Source: Acidimicrobiales bacterium (GTDB taxonomy: Bacteria > Actinomycetota > Acidimicrobiia > Acidimicrobiales > Acidimicrobilacustridaceae). From it: a stretch of 56,575 nt of DNA. Both the position numbers and the translations under genes were made by a program. How positions within the stretch are numbered: position 1 is the stretch's first letter; the number at the start of each line of letters is the position of its first letter. The notes under the pieces were generated by a model, which had not been told where the DNA came from, did no database searches, and saw only the letters and a program-made list of their open reading frames with translations. Shown here piece after piece: positions 34,264 to 43,823 of the stretch. The stretch is from the NCBI GenBank assembly GCA_030830565.1, contig JAURMR010000042.1, forward strand, positions 98,072 through 154,646, read 5' to 3'.

Positions 34264-36519
34264 TCAGTTCGCGTTGATCGCGCGCCACACCCGTTCTGGG
34301 GTGAGCGGCATATCGATATGGCGAATGCCGAGATGCGAAACGGCGTCGATCACAGCGTTCTGCACCGCCGGCGTGGAGCCAATGGTTCCGGATTCTCCGA
34401 TTCCCTTTGCTCCGAGTGGATTGATCGGTGAAGGAGTCTCGAGTTCAACACGTTCAAAGAGCGGGAACTCGGCAGCTGACGGCATGAGGTAGTCGAGCAA
34501 TGTCGTGCTCAACGGATTTCCGTCCTCGTCATAACGAACTTCTTCGAACAACGCTTGCGAGATGCCCTGCGCGAGACCACCGTGCACCTGGCCATCGACC
34601 AACAATGGATTGAGGATGACGCCTGCATCATCGCAAGCGATGATGCGTCGAAGTTCAACTTTTCCAGTGTCAGAGTCAATGTCGACCACTGCAACATGCG
34701 TACCGAACGGAAAGGTTGGTCCGCTTGCGGTGAAATCGGAAAGCGCGAACAACGCGTTTGCTTCTTCGCTGGAGGTCGCTCCGATGTCTTCCCAGCCAAG
34801 GCTGACGGCGGGAGTTCCGGCGACATGGAAACGGGCAGTGTCGACATCGAGCACGACATCAGCGGGGTTGGCTTCAAGGAGATCAGCGGCGCGTTGGAGG
34901 GCAATCTCGACAACCTTGCTGGTTGCGTCGAAGACCGCACTGCCGGCGATCTGCAGCGATCGTGATCCGCCGGTGGTTTCGCCAGTCGGAACGAAATCGG
35001 TGTCGCCGTAGACGACTTCGATCCGATCAAGAGGAATACCGGTTTGATCCGAGACGAGCATCGACCATGAGGTGACGTGGCCTTGGCCGTAGGGGTTTGA
35101 GCCAGTAACAACTCGTGCACTTCCATCGGCCAGTACCTCGACTGATCCGTACTCACTTCCGAGTCCGGCTCCGGTGATTTCGACATAGGTGGCAATCCCA
35201 ATTCCCATGAGTTGGCGGTCGCCATTGGCCCGTCGACGAGCTTGTTCTGCGAGAAGGTCTTCGTAGCCCGCTGCAGCGAGGGCCCGGTTCAACGATTCTT
35301 CGTAGTTGCCGCTGTCATAGGTGGTTCCGGTTGGAGTCGTGAAGGGGAACGCGTCCGGTTGCACGAAGTTGCGTCGGCGAACTTCGGAGGGATCAAGGCC
35401 GGCTTCATCGGCGAAGAGGTCAACTGCGCGTTCAAGAGCGGCGCTTGCTTCGGGTCGACCTGCACCGCGGTACGCGCCGGTTGGTGTGGTGTTGGTTGCG
35501 ACTGATTTGGATGACACCTCAACGGCAGGAATGTCGTAAACGCCAGTCGCCATGATGCGCGTCGCATAGGGGAGCACTGCGCCCATATTCGGATAGCCGC
35601 CCGCATCTTGGAGGATTTCGATCTTGTAGGCGAGAAGGTTGCCTTCCTTGGTTCCGCCCAACGTGACGGTTTGAACCTGACCCCGGCCGTGGCCCATGCC
35701 GGTCATGTTCTCGGAACGAGTTTCCGTCCATCGCACGGGTCGACCAGTGCGGCGAGACAACTCACCAAGTACCACCGCTTCAGGTGCCGCATGAGCTTTT
35801 GCTCCAAAGCCGCCACCGACGTCGGGACAAATCACGCGCATCTGGTCGTGCTCGAGTCCGTAAATCTCCGAGACAGTATTGCGAACTGGATGGGTTCCTT
35901 GGCAACCGAGTTCGAGAATCAAGCGACCGTCTTCCCACCAGGCAATTGCACTTCGGTTTTCAATCGGCGCTGGTGCAAGACGTTGATTCACTGTGGTTTG
36001 GGTTACGACGACATCGCAGTTCTCGAATGAAATTGGTTCACCATGGTGGTCTGACTGCATTGCGATGTTCGTTGCGACGTGAGGAAACAAATAGATTGCG
36101 TCGTCCGCGAGTGCATCGCGCGGGTCGATGATCGCTGGAAGCGGATCGATGTCAACAATGACAAGCTCAGCAGCATCGACTGCGGCGGCTCGCGTTTCTG
36201 CCACCACAGCAACGATCGGTTCGCCGACATATCGGACTCGATCGCGCGCCAGCACCGGCCGGGTGATCGATTGATTGATCAACATAAACGGTTTGATGTC
36301 GCCGATCGTGAGGTCGGCACTCGTCACGACGTCGACGACTCCGGGCGCAGTGAGAGCCTCGGTGATATCAATCGATGCAATGTCGCCGTGGGCGACCATT
36401 GATCGGACATAGACCACGTGAAGGGCGCCGTCGACACTGATGTCGTCGACGTACTGGCCCCCTGTTGTAAGCAGTGCCGGATCTTCTTTCCGTACGACTC
36501 GATTCCCCAAAATGCTCAT
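34264..36519 (-). CDS. CoxL-like molybdopterin-binding subunit of xanthine dehydrogenase/CO-dehydrogenase family
   Basis: A 751-residue large subunit of a molybdenum hydroxylase. The active-site loop reads AYRGAGRPEA, the form II (non-CO) signature of this family rather than the AYxCSFR of true CO dehydrogenase. VCPDVGGGFGAK and the C-terminal KGIGESGTIGSTPAVQNAV Mo-cofactor contacts are present. The usual small Fe-S and medium FAD subunits are not adjacent (neighbours are LLM and acyl-CoA synthetase genes), so partners lie elsewhere or are replaced. The substrate is unknown, probably an aldehyde or N-heterocycle. Confidence 0.88.
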   Translation of the reverse strand: MSILGNRVVRKEDPALLTTGGQYVDDISVDGALHVVYVRSMVAHGDIASIDITEALTAPGVVDVVTSADLTIGDIKPFMLINQSITRPVLARDRVRYVGEPIVAVVAETRAAAVDAAELVIVDIDPLPAIIDPRDALADDAIYLFPHVATNIAMQSDHHGEPISFENCDVVVTQTTVNQRLAPAPIENRSAIAWWEDGRLILELGCQGTHPVRNTVSEIYGLEHDQMRVICPDVGGGFGAKAHAAPEAVVLGELSRRTGRPVRWTETRSENMTGMGHGRGQVQTVTLGGTKEGNLLAYKIEILQDAGGYPNMGAVLPYATRIMATGVYDIPAVEVSSKSVATNTTPTGAYRGAGRPEASAALERAVDLFADEAGLDPSEVRRRNFVQPDAFPFTTPTGTTYDSGNYEESLNRALAAAGYEDLLAEQARRRANGDRQLMGIGIATYVEITGAGLGSEYGSVEVLADGSARVVTGSNPYGQGHVTSWSMLVSDQTGIPLDRIEVVYGDTDFVPTGETTGGSRSLQIAGSAVFDATSKVVEIALQRAADLLEANPADVVLDVDTARFHVAGTPAVSLGWEDIGATSSEEANALFALSDFTASGPTFPFGTHVAVVDIDSDTGKVELRRIIACDDAGVILNPLLVDGQVHGGLAQGISQALFEEVRYDEDGNPLSTTLLDYLMPSAAEFPLFERVELETPSPINPLGAKGIGESGTIGSTPAVQNAVIDAVSHLGIRHIDMPLTPERVWRAINAN

Positions 36520-36626
36520 ACTCGGACGCTACCGGGCGCACGGGCTTGGGGTCGGGGTGGTTGGTAGTTGCGAAAACATCGCAGGGCGATAACCATCACC
36601 GGACTCATGACTTTGGGGGGAACACA

Positions 36627-38315
36627 ATGGCTGGAACGACATGGATCTGGGAACCTCCGGCGGGAGCCGATGTTCTGTTTGCGCCAGGCGCGCCATTCGA
36701 AATCACGACAGAACCGGTCCTCGGCGTTGAATGCAAAGTCTTCAAGAACCGATTGAGCAATGTCCGCGAAGTTCTGACGACGTACACATCTCGTCATGGC
36801 GATCTTCCCAATCTGGTCTTCCCTGATATCACCTTGACCTTCAACGATGTACAGGCGTCGACTGCTCGAGTCGCAGCGTGGTTCGCTGAGCGCGGCGTCG
36901 TGAAGGGTGATCGCGTCGCCTTTGCGTCGGCGAACGTTGCGTCATATGTCATCGGGTGGTGGGCGACGCTTGCGAGCGGAGCCATCGTTTCCAGCCTCAA
37001 TGGGTGGTGGACTCCTTCGGAACTTCTCCATGGCATCGAATTGTCGAAGCCTCGACTCGTATTCGCTGATGGGCCCCGAATGAAGCGACTTCTCGAGGCT
37101 GGACTTCCTGCTGATGTCGAAGTCCATGACCTTTCCGAACTTGAACATTTGCTTGGTCCCGCTAGGGCCGATGACCCTGCGCTTCCTTCGGTTGCGATCG
37201 ACGAAGATGATCCTGCGGTGTTGTTGTTCACGAGTGGAACGACTGGGCGACCGAAGGCTGCGTGTCTTTCGCATCGCAACTTTGTGCATTTCCCGTTGGC
37301 CGCAACGCTTGCTGGTGCGATTGGTGCGGTACTCACTCCGCAGCCAGCTCCTGGTCCCGAAGCGCCAGCACCAAAGCAGCCGTCGAGCATCATGGTGGGC
37401 CCGCTTTTCCATGTTTCAGGTGTTGTGCCGTTGATTACTGCGCACTACACGGGTTCGAAGTTGGTGTTTCCGCCGGTTGGTTCATGGAGCGAAACGACAC
37501 ATCTCGAACTTACGCAGGAACATTCAGTTGGTGGCTGGAGTGCTGTGCCGACGCAGTTCTGGCGCTTGCTGGAACATCCCGACTTCGACAAGTACGACAC
37601 GTCAAGCGTCACTGTCGTCGGCGGAGGCGGTGCAACCTATTCGCCTGAACTTCTCCGACTGATGGCGCGCAAACTTCCTCAGGCTCGACTCGGAGTTGGC
37701 TACGGCATGAGCGAGACCCTTGGATCTGGTTCGCGACTCGGTGGCCTCGCAATGAACGAATGGCCAGCTTCGGTGGGCACAGTCGAAACCATGTGTGAAC
37801 TCGAGATTCGTGATGAAAACGACAATGTCGTTGAAGATGGCGAAGTTGGGGAGATCTGCATCAGAGGTGCAGTGGTGTTCCTTGGGTATTGGGACAATCC
37901 AGAGGCTTCGGCCAAAGCTCTCGATGACCGCCGTTGGTACCGCACAGGCGATTACGGCCGTATTTCCGATGGCGTGTTGTTCCTTGAAAGCCGCATGCGC
38001 GACATGATCATCCGTGGTGGCGAGAACATTTACCCGATTGAAATTGAACACCGCCTCGAAGAACACCCAGAGGTTGCCGAAGTTGCTGTTGTCGGCGTTC
38101 CGCATCATCAACTTGGCCAAGAAGTTGCTGCAGTCATTGTGCTCAAGCCCGGTTCGGAACTCGATCGTGAAGGCGTGAAGGCGTGGGTCGGGGACGAACT
38201 TTCTCGTTACAAGGTCCCGACACATGTGCTCTTCCGTGACGCCCTCCCCTACAACGCCACGGGTAAAGTCTTGAAGCACGAACTTGAAGCAGAGATTTCT
38301 GCAGAATTGAGTTGA
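36627..38315 (+). CDS. Acyl-CoA synthetase (AMP-forming)
   Basis: A 562-residue ANL-superfamily ligase activating a carboxylic acid with ATP and CoA. The P-loop is LLFTSGTTGRPKAACLSH, the A5 motif is GYGMSETLG, the A8 hinge is RDMIIRGGENIYPIEIE, and the A10 Lys is in NATGKVLKHEL. The ATG at 36627 follows GGGGGG; the frame extends upstream without a site. The chain-length preference is not evident. It is followed after six bases by an esterase lipoprotein gene. Confidence 0.92.
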   Translation: MAGTTWIWEPPAGADVLFAPGAPFEITTEPVLGVECKVFKNRLSNVREVLTTYTSRHGDLPNLVFPDITLTFNDVQASTARVAAWFAERGVVKGDRVAFASANVASYVIGWWATLASGAIVSSLNGWWTPSELLHGIELSKPRLVFADGPRMKRLLEAGLPADVEVHDLSELEHLLGPARADDPALPSVAIDEDDPAVLLFTSGTTGRPKAACLSHRNFVHFPLAATLAGAIGAVLTPQPAPGPEAPAPKQPSSIMVGPLFHVSGVVPLITAHYTGSKLVFPPVGSWSETTHLELTQEHSVGGWSAVPTQFWRLLEHPDFDKYDTSSVTVVGGGGATYSPELLRLMARKLPQARLGVGYGMSETLGSGSRLGGLAMNEWPASVGTVETMCELEIRDENDNVVEDGEVGEICIRGAVVFLGYWDNPEASAKALDDRRWYRTGDYGRISDGVLFLESRMRDMIIRGGENIYPIEIEHRLEEHPEVAEVAVVGVPHHQLGQEVAAVIVLKPGSELDREGVKAWVGDELSRYKVPTHVLFRDALPYNATGKVLKHELEAEISAELS

Positions 38316-38321
38316 TTCACT

Positions 38322-39515
38322 GTGTCTGAAGTTCTGAGCTCGCGACGCGGACGCCTTTTTGCAATTGTTGTGCTGTCTTCAGCCCTGCTGATAGTGACGG
38401 CCTGCGGTTCGAAAAGTTCCTCGTCGACGTCCACGACATCTCGTTCAGCGTCATCCGCGCCATCGTCGACCTTGGTGCCGAATGCGCCTGTCGCAGTTCC
38501 TGCCTGGACTCCACCTGTGCAGGCCACCGATCTCATGACCGACGCGTCGACGCCCAAGGTTGTGTCGTACGGGTCTGACCCAAACCAGAACCTTGAGGTG
38601 TTTCAGTCCTCGGGGGATCCTCAAGGAACAATCGTCTACATCCATGGTGGTGCGTGGGAGGGCGGTTCAATGCAACAGAACACCTCCGCCATCATTCAGG
38701 CTCAGGAAGAACAAGAGCGCGCTGCCGAACTCACGCAGTTAACTCAAGTGGCATCCAATGGCGTCCTCGACGAATTGAAGCCGCAACTTACGACCGGCTG
38801 GGACATTGTTTCCATTAACTACCGCCTCGCGACAGCGACGGCCGGCCCCGGTATTCGCGCAACGCAACTTATGAACGACGTCGACCACGCAATGCGCTAC
38901 ATCGTGGCGAATGCAAAGCAACTTGGGCTGGACATGTCGACCTTCGTCATCTCTGGCGGGTCGGCAGGCGGCCACCTGGTGTTGATGGAAGCGCTCACTG
39001 CTGCATCGGGTCAGTTCATGGATCCATCACTTCCGTCTGATTTGAAGAACGTGAAACTTTCGTTCGACGGCGTCATTGCGATGGTCGCGCCTTCTGATCT
39101 CAACACGCTCTATCTCGCCGGTGGTATTGCCCCGCCAGGTCAAGAAGCGTTGCTGGGTTGCTCGCTGCAGAATCCGCCGTACGTTGCCGGAATGCCGCAG
39201 TGCGATGAGGCAGTTGTGAATCAGTTCTCGCCGATCACCTACACAAAGGCTGCGAGTGCAAATGGGGTGACGCTGCCACCGGCGTACTTCGCCTACGGCG
39301 GTCTCGACACGCTGGTGCTCATCTCCACCCAGGGCATGCCCGAGATCAACGCGTGGGCAGCGGCGTCTGGTCCAAACCAAACTTGGTACGACCTTCCGCC
39401 GCAGGGAACGCACAACATCGACGACAACGTCAACGAGCTGGCTCTTGATAACTGGCTTGACAATGTCGCGAATGCAACCTGGACCGGGCCGAACGCCAAG
39501 ACTCCGACGAACTAG
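38322..39515 (+). CDS. Lipoprotein alpha/beta-hydrolase (esterase)
   Basis: A 397-residue exported esterase. The signal peptide ends with the lipobox VTAC (Cys about residue 28), and a Ser/Thr-rich spacer follows. The hydrolase core has the oxyanion motif IHGGAWEGG, the nucleophile elbow GGSAGGH (Ser), an acid in YGGLDTLVL, and a His in PQGTHNI. It is probably anchored on the outer face of the membrane. Its position after the acyl-CoA synthetase gene suggests it releases an acid that is then activated, an inference only. Confidence 0.85.
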   Translation: MSEVLSSRRGRLFAIVVLSSALLIVTACGSKSSSSTSTTSRSASSAPSSTLVPNAPVAVPAWTPPVQATDLMTDASTPKVVSYGSDPNQNLEVFQSSGDPQGTIVYIHGGAWEGGSMQQNTSAIIQAQEEQERAAELTQLTQVASNGVLDELKPQLTTGWDIVSINYRLATATAGPGIRATQLMNDVDHAMRYIVANAKQLGLDMSTFVISGGSAGGHLVLMEALTAASGQFMDPSLPSDLKNVKLSFDGVIAMVAPSDLNTLYLAGGIAPPGQEALLGCSLQNPPYVAGMPQCDEAVVNQFSPITYTKAASANGVTLPPAYFAYGGLDTLVLISTQGMPEINAWAAASGPNQTWYDLPPQGTHNIDDNVNELALDNWLDNVANATWTGPNAKTPTN

Positions 39516-39550
39516 TGCTTACCGGTGTGGAGCGGTGCGGGCGCGTCGCC

Positions 39551-39556
39551 TAGCCT
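39551..39556 (+). promoter_or_regulatory. Possible -10 box of tRNA-Thr(TGT)
   Basis: TAGCCT lies eleven bases upstream of the mature tRNA 5' end. No clear -35 is visible. Confidence 0.4.
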
Positions 39557-39566
39557 TTTCGTTTCC

Positions 39567-39639
39567 GCCCGGGTAGCTCAGTCGGCAGAGCACCTGTCTT
39601 GTAAACAGGATGTCGAGGGTTCGATTCCCTCCTCGGGCT
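39567..39639 (+). tRNA. tRNA-Thr (anticodon TGT)
   Basis: A 73-base cloverleaf with the same acceptor stem as the tRNA-Thr near 3485 (GCCCGGG/CTCGGGC). The anticodon stem is CCTGT/ACAGG around loop CTTGTAA with anticodon TGT; the T-arm is GAGGG/CCCTC. The discriminator is T and CCA is not encoded. The 3' end lies one base from the stop codon of the convergent CaiB-type gene. Confidence 0.96.
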
Positions 39640-39640
39640 C

Positions 39641-40789
39641 TCACCAAGCGATAACGCTGTTCGCGGCGAGGGCACTGATCGCGTCGTCGCCAATACCGAA
39701 TTCGGCGAGCACCGATGGTGTATCGCAACCGGGATAGGCATAGGTCGGTCGTAGCTCACCCGGAGTTCGGCTCAGGCGTGGGGCAGGCAACAGTTGCGGT
39801 ACCGAGCCTTCGACAGGAACGAAATTGCCGCGAGCAACATTGTGCGGATGTTGTTCCGCTTCGGCGAAGGAAAGCACCGGCGCGTAGCAAACGTCGGTTC
39901 CTTCGAGAAGCGCTGACCATTCATCGCGAGTTTTTGTGCGGAAAACCTGACTGAACCGAGCGCGAATTTCGGGCCAACCATTCATATCGTTTTGGTCGGG
40001 AAGCGATTCGGGATCGATTTCGAGTTTCTCGAGGAGTTGCGCGTAGAACTTCGCTTCAATGGGTGCAACGGTGACGTGTTTGCCGTCGGCTGTTTCGTAC
40101 ACGTTGTAGAACGGTGCGCCGCCGTCGAAAAGGTTGGTGCCGACCGGACCGGTATGGAAACCAGTGCGCGTCATTCCGTAGAAGACCTGGAAGATCGACA
40201 TCACGCCATCGACCATTGCGGCATCGATGACCTGTCCCTTCCCCGAGCGCTGCGCTTCAAGCAGCGCGCATACGACGCCAAAGGCCAGATGAAGTCCTCC
40301 GCCGGCAAAATCGCCGAAGACCTGCAACATCGGCACGAGGGGCATCCCCTCGGCTCCGATGGAACCGATTGCTCCGGTCATTGCCTCATAATTCAGTGAA
40401 TGGCCTGCAGTGTGTGAGAGTGGTCCATCTTGACCCCAGCCGGTGAGGCGGCCGTAGACGAGCTTCGGGTTGCGAGCCATGAGATCTTCGGGGCCGATAC
40501 CGAGGCGTTCACACACGCCGGGACGAAATGCTTCGCAGAAGACGTCGGCTTTCTCGACGAGTGTCTTAAGGAGCTCGACACCTTCGGGAGATTTAAGGTC
40601 AATGGCGATCGACCTGCGGCCACGATCGAATTCGCTATGGCGCTCCGTCGGCTTCTCGCCTGCAGGGACTTCGTACAGCGGATGGACGCGAATGATGTCT
40701 GCACCCATATCGGCAAGTTTGAGAGTGCCGTACGGCAACGCCCCTAGCCCCGCGAGTTCAATAATTGTGACGCCTTCGAGTGGTCCCAT
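39641..40789 (-). CDS. CaiB/BaiF-family CoA transferase
   Basis: A family III CoA transferase (or alpha-methylacyl-CoA racemase relative) of 382 residues. The N-terminal VTIIELAGLGALPYGTLKLADMGADIIRV, DRGRRSIAIDLKSPEG and ADVFCEAFRPGVCERLG are diagnostic; the catalytic Asp of the family appears in the mid-chain INYEAM/TGAIG region only approximately. It belongs with the acyl-CoA catabolic set upstream. A good ribosome site (GGGGGAG) precedes the ATG. Racemase versus transferase activity is not decidable here. Confidence 0.87.
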   Translation of the reverse strand: MGPLEGVTIIELAGLGALPYGTLKLADMGADIIRVHPLYEVPAGEKPTERHSEFDRGRRSIAIDLKSPEGVELLKTLVEKADVFCEAFRPGVCERLGIGPEDLMARNPKLVYGRLTGWGQDGPLSHTAGHSLNYEAMTGAIGSIGAEGMPLVPMLQVFGDFAGGGLHLAFGVVCALLEAQRSGKGQVIDAAMVDGVMSIFQVFYGMTRTGFHTGPVGTNLFDGGAPFYNVYETADGKHVTVAPIEAKFYAQLLEKLEIDPESLPDQNDMNGWPEIRARFSQVFRTKTRDEWSALLEGTDVCYAPVLSFAEAEQHPHNVARGNFVPVEGSVPQLLPAPRLSRTPGELRPTYAYPGCDTPSVLAEFGIGDDAISALAANSVIAW

Positions 40790-40925
40790 GACTCCCCCTT
40801 GCTGAGCGCAGGTGACCCTATCGGTTGAGCGAAATGCCCGGTCAGACGCGTGCTCTCGTTGTCAACTGAAATTTGGACCTGAGGGTGCTTGCGTTGGAGC
40901 GTTTTGGCGACGAACATCAGCGCCG

Positions 40926-41192
40926 ATGGAACTCACAGAACGCGATAGGGCAATCCTCGATTTCGAGCGCAGCTGGTGGCACGAAACCGGACCCAAGGAG
41001 ACGCTCATCCAAGAGCGCTTTGAGTTGTCAGCCAGTCGCTATTACGAGATCCTCGGCCAACTGCTTGAAAGCCCCGAGGCCTACGACTACGACCCGCTCG
41101 GTGTTCGTCGTCTTCGTCGCCTTCGTGACCGTCGCCGTCGCGCTCGCCAAGAGACTGCTCAGCAGCAAGCCAGCGAACCGTCTGGCCCCTGA
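40926..41192 (+). CDS. DUF3263 protein
   Basis: An 88-residue cytoplasmic protein of the actinobacterial DUF3263 family. It begins MELTERDRAILDFERSWW and contains a helix-turn-helix-like FELSASRYYEILGQLLESPEA. It ends in a strongly basic tail (RRLRRLRDRRRRAR). It is two bases before the LytR_C gene, a pairing common in actinobacteria. A DNA-binding or cell-envelope-linked role is possible but not shown. Confidence 0.8.
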   Translation: MELTERDRAILDFERSWWHETGPKETLIQERFELSASRYYEILGQLLESPEAYDYDPLGVRRLRRLRDRRRRARQETAQQQASEPSGP

Positions 41193-41194
41193 AA

Positions 41195-41695
41195 ATGACC
41201 GCTGACACTCCCGCACCCGACGACCAACACAATGGTCGCGGCACACGGACTGGTGTCATCATCGTCGCTGTTGCAGTTCTGGTTGGACTGATCCTTCTCA
41301 CAAAGGGCTACGGATCGGGCCAATCGGAGGTTTCGCCCTCGACCGAAGGTTCTTCTAAAACTTCGGTTGTCGTCACGACCACGACAACGTTGGTGGCTAA
41401 TGCCCCCGCCAGCGTCAAGGTCAAAGTTGTCAACGCGACCAACGTGGCGGGCTTGGCGACCAAGACTCGTGATCGTCTGCAAACCGCGGGCTACACGCAG
41501 GTTGCGGTTGGTGATTCGCCAAAACCTCAAGAGAAGACCACGGTGTATTACGCCGTGGGATCCGAAGCCGACGGTCAAGCAGTCGGAAAGGCCCTCGGCC
41601 TCAACGCCGATCAGGTGTTGCAGATGCCGGAACCTCCGCCAGCAGAACTCGCTGGTGCAACCGTTTTGGTCATGGCGGGACTCGATCTCAGTTAA
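41195..41695 (+). CDS. LytR C-terminal domain protein
   Basis: A 166-residue membrane-anchored protein. One N-terminal transmembrane helix (VIIVAVAVLVGLILL, about residues 25-39) is followed by a Ser/Thr linker and a LytR_C domain (VKVKVVNATNVAGLATKTRD and TTVYYAVGSEADGQAVG). The domain is predicted to face outside. The ATG is two bases after DUF3263. Cell-wall-associated function is inferred from the family. Confidence 0.85.
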   Translation: MTADTPAPDDQHNGRGTRTGVIIVAVAVLVGLILLTKGYGSGQSEVSPSTEGSSKTSVVVTTTTTLVANAPASVKVKVVNATNVAGLATKTRDRLQTAGYTQVAVGDSPKPQEKTTVYYAVGSEADGQAVGKALGLNADQVLQMPEPPPAELAGATVLVMAGLDLS

Positions 41696-41713
41696 TCCAG
41701 TTGGAACGTTGCG

Positions 41714-42715
41714 CTAGGACAACGCAACCTGATCAAGCGTTTCACCCGTGCGAGCGATAGCTGTGAGTGTGAGCGTCGATGATGTCGCCTCAATCCCGAG
41801 AAAATGATGTCGTTGCGCCGATGCCATTAGTGCAGGTGTGGCAACGCAACTCGTGATCGGGTAGGTCGGCATTCCGCCGCCACCCGTCACCACAAATGTC
41901 GTGGTTGCTTGTTGGAATCGCTGATAGTTGTGGTCGTGTCCGGTAATCACGAGATCGACATTGTGTGCTGTCAACACCGGTAACCATGAGTTAATCACTT
42001 CCTGTGTGTTTCCGTGTTTGCTGCATGACCACACTGGATGATGAAACATCACGACTCTCCAACGCGGCGTGCCACTAGAAAGTTTTGATTCAAGCCATGC
42101 TGTTTGCGTTGCTGAAACGTTGTTTGAATCGAGGACGAGTAGCTGCAGGGTTACACCACCACTGGTGATGAGTTTCTCGTAGGAGCGATCAGGTAGAGAG
42201 ATGTAGGACATCAAGTCGTTCCCGTTGTTCCACATCACGTCGTGATTTCCGAGCGCAGCCCAAAACGGCATGGACGAGCGCAGCGTTGCGTACGGAGTAT
42301 CGATGGTCGCAGCGAAACGCGAAGGGGAACCGTCGGGATACACAATGTCTCCCGCCTCAAGGAGCGCATCGACATGACGGGTGCTGGCCCAGTTCTGCAT
42401 TTGTTGGGCAACTTGTGTCTGTGTGATGTCTCCTGATCCAGCGTCGCCAAAAGCGAGAAGCCCGATGGGGGGTGCTGTCGGGGTGGTGATCGTGGTTGTT
42501 GTCGCCGGAAGGGAACTCGTGGTTGACGAGGTGGAAGTCACCCGGGTGGTTGTGGTTATCGACGTTGGTGGGGTCGGCTCTGGTGGTGTTGTTGCGGTCG
42601 TCGATGTGCTCGTCGTTGATACGGGCGTTGATTCGGTCGTTGGAAGCAACGCGCAACTTGTACTGAGAGCAAGCAAAATCGCCAGGCCAGAAAGGAAAGC
42701 GTGACGGTTCTTCAT
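41714..42715 (-). CDS. Exported calcineurin-like metallophosphoesterase
   Basis: A 333-residue secreted phosphoesterase. A lipoprotein-type signal ends near STSC (about residue 21), and a long Thr/Ser/Pro linker follows. The metal-binding motifs are in order: FGDAG, EAGDIVYPD, ALGNHDVMW, VMFHHPVWS and ITGHDHNYQRF (purple-acid-phosphatase-like spacing). It likely acts at the cell surface on a phosphate ester. It converges on the LytR_C gene. Confidence 0.88.
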   Translation of the reverse strand: MKNRHAFLSGLAILLALSTSCALLPTTESTPVSTTSTSTTATTPPEPTPPTSITTTTRVTSTSSTTSSLPATTTTITTPTAPPIGLLAFGDAGSGDITQTQVAQQMQNWASTRHVDALLEAGDIVYPDGSPSRFAATIDTPYATLRSSMPFWAALGNHDVMWNNGNDLMSYISLPDRSYEKLITSGGVTLQLLVLDSNNVSATQTAWLESKLSSGTPRWRVVMFHHPVWSCSKHGNTQEVINSWLPVLTAHNVDLVITGHDHNYQRFQQATTTFVVTGGGGMPTYPITSCVATPALMASAQRHHFLGIEATSSTLTLTAIARTGETLDQVALS

Positions 42716-42780
42716 GCTTTGGCTACCGACAAGCCGCCTGTGATCGTTACAGGGGTCGGAGAGCCTGCTTCACTTAAGGA

Positions 42781-43773
42781 ATGCGGGTTGTCGTAGCTCC
42801 GGACAAGTTCAAAGGAACGGTAAGCGCATCGGACCTCGCTGGAGCGATCGGAACTGCACTCATCGCAGCCGGCCACGAGGCCGATCTGTGCCCGATGGCC
42901 GACGGCGGAGAAGGGTTTCTCGAGGTGCTTGGTGGCTCGAATCGGATCACGACGGTGACGGGCCCTCTGGGCGCACCGGTGGATGCCGGTTGGCGGTTAG
43001 CGAAGGGAACCGCAGTCATTGAAATGGCATCGGCATCTGGACTCGTGCTTGCTGGCGGTGCCGAAGAGAACGATGCAATCGAAGCGACGACTCGCGGTGT
43101 TGGCGAATTGCTCATGAGCGCTGTCGAAGCTGGAGCACGTCGCATCGTTGTTGGTGTCGGCGGATCCGCGACGACTGATGGCGGTCTCGGCGCACTGAAG
43201 GCTATGCATCCAACACAAAAGTTTCGCGGCATCGACCTTTCGGTTGCATGTGATGTGCGCACAACATTTGTCGACGCCGCCGAAGTCTTCGCGCCGCAGA
43301 AAGGCGCATCGCCATCACAAGTTGCGTTACTGCGTCGTCGACTCGAACGTTTAGCGCAGGTCTACAAAATGGAATCTGGCGTTGACGTCACCGAGGTCGA
43401 AGGTTCGGGAGCGGCCGGCGGACTTGCGGGCGGGCTACTCACCGTGGGAGCGAAACTCGTCAGCGGTTTCGATTTCATCGCTGATGAAGTTGGACTCGAT
43501 GAACTGATCGAAGGCGCAGACATTGTCATTACAGGCGAAGGATTTCTTGACGAGGAATCTTTCGACGGAAAAGTTGTCGGCGGCGTAGCAGCGCTTTGCG
43601 CCGACCTCAATGTTCCATGTCTTGCGATTGTCGGGGAAGTTATCGAACCATTACCGACGTTCCCACCAGGGTTCACTGTGGTGTCATTGGTCGATCGATT
43701 TGGCAACGATCGCTCGATGAACGAACCGATTGATTGTGCGATTGAAGTCGTGCTTGAGTTTGTCGAGCACTGA
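42781..43773 (+). CDS. Glycerate kinase
   Basis: A type I (GarK-like) glycerate kinase of 330 residues. The N-terminal VVVAPDKFKGTVSASDLA and DLCPMADGGEGFLEVLGG are family signatures, with VGVGGSATTDGGLGALKAM and the GAAGGLAGGLLTVGAKL block downstream. It makes phosphoglycerate from glycerate. Nearby gpgS uses 3-phosphoglycerate, so the pair may share an osmolyte route, if this kinase gives the 3-phospho form. No ribosome site fits before the ATG, so it may be leaderless. Confidence 0.9.
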   Translation: MRVVVAPDKFKGTVSASDLAGAIGTALIAAGHEADLCPMADGGEGFLEVLGGSNRITTVTGPLGAPVDAGWRLAKGTAVIEMASASGLVLAGGAEENDAIEATTRGVGELLMSAVEAGARRIVVGVGGSATTDGGLGALKAMHPTQKFRGIDLSVACDVRTTFVDAAEVFAPQKGASPSQVALLRRRLERLAQVYKMESGVDVTEVEGSGAAGGLAGGLLTVGAKLVSGFDFIADEVGLDELIEGADIVITGEGFLDEESFDGKVVGGVAALCADLNVPCLAIVGEVIEPLPTFPPGFTVVSLVDRFGNDRSMNEPIDCAIEVVLEFVEH

Positions 43774-43823
43774 TTTCGGTAACTGAACTCGATAGTTGAA
43801 TTCGAGAACTTAAAGAGAATCGA

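Noticed and set aside
40860-40867. TTGACA-like sequence (minus strand) upstream of the CaiB-type gene
   Set aside because: No -10 lies at a suitable distance, so it was not called a promoter.
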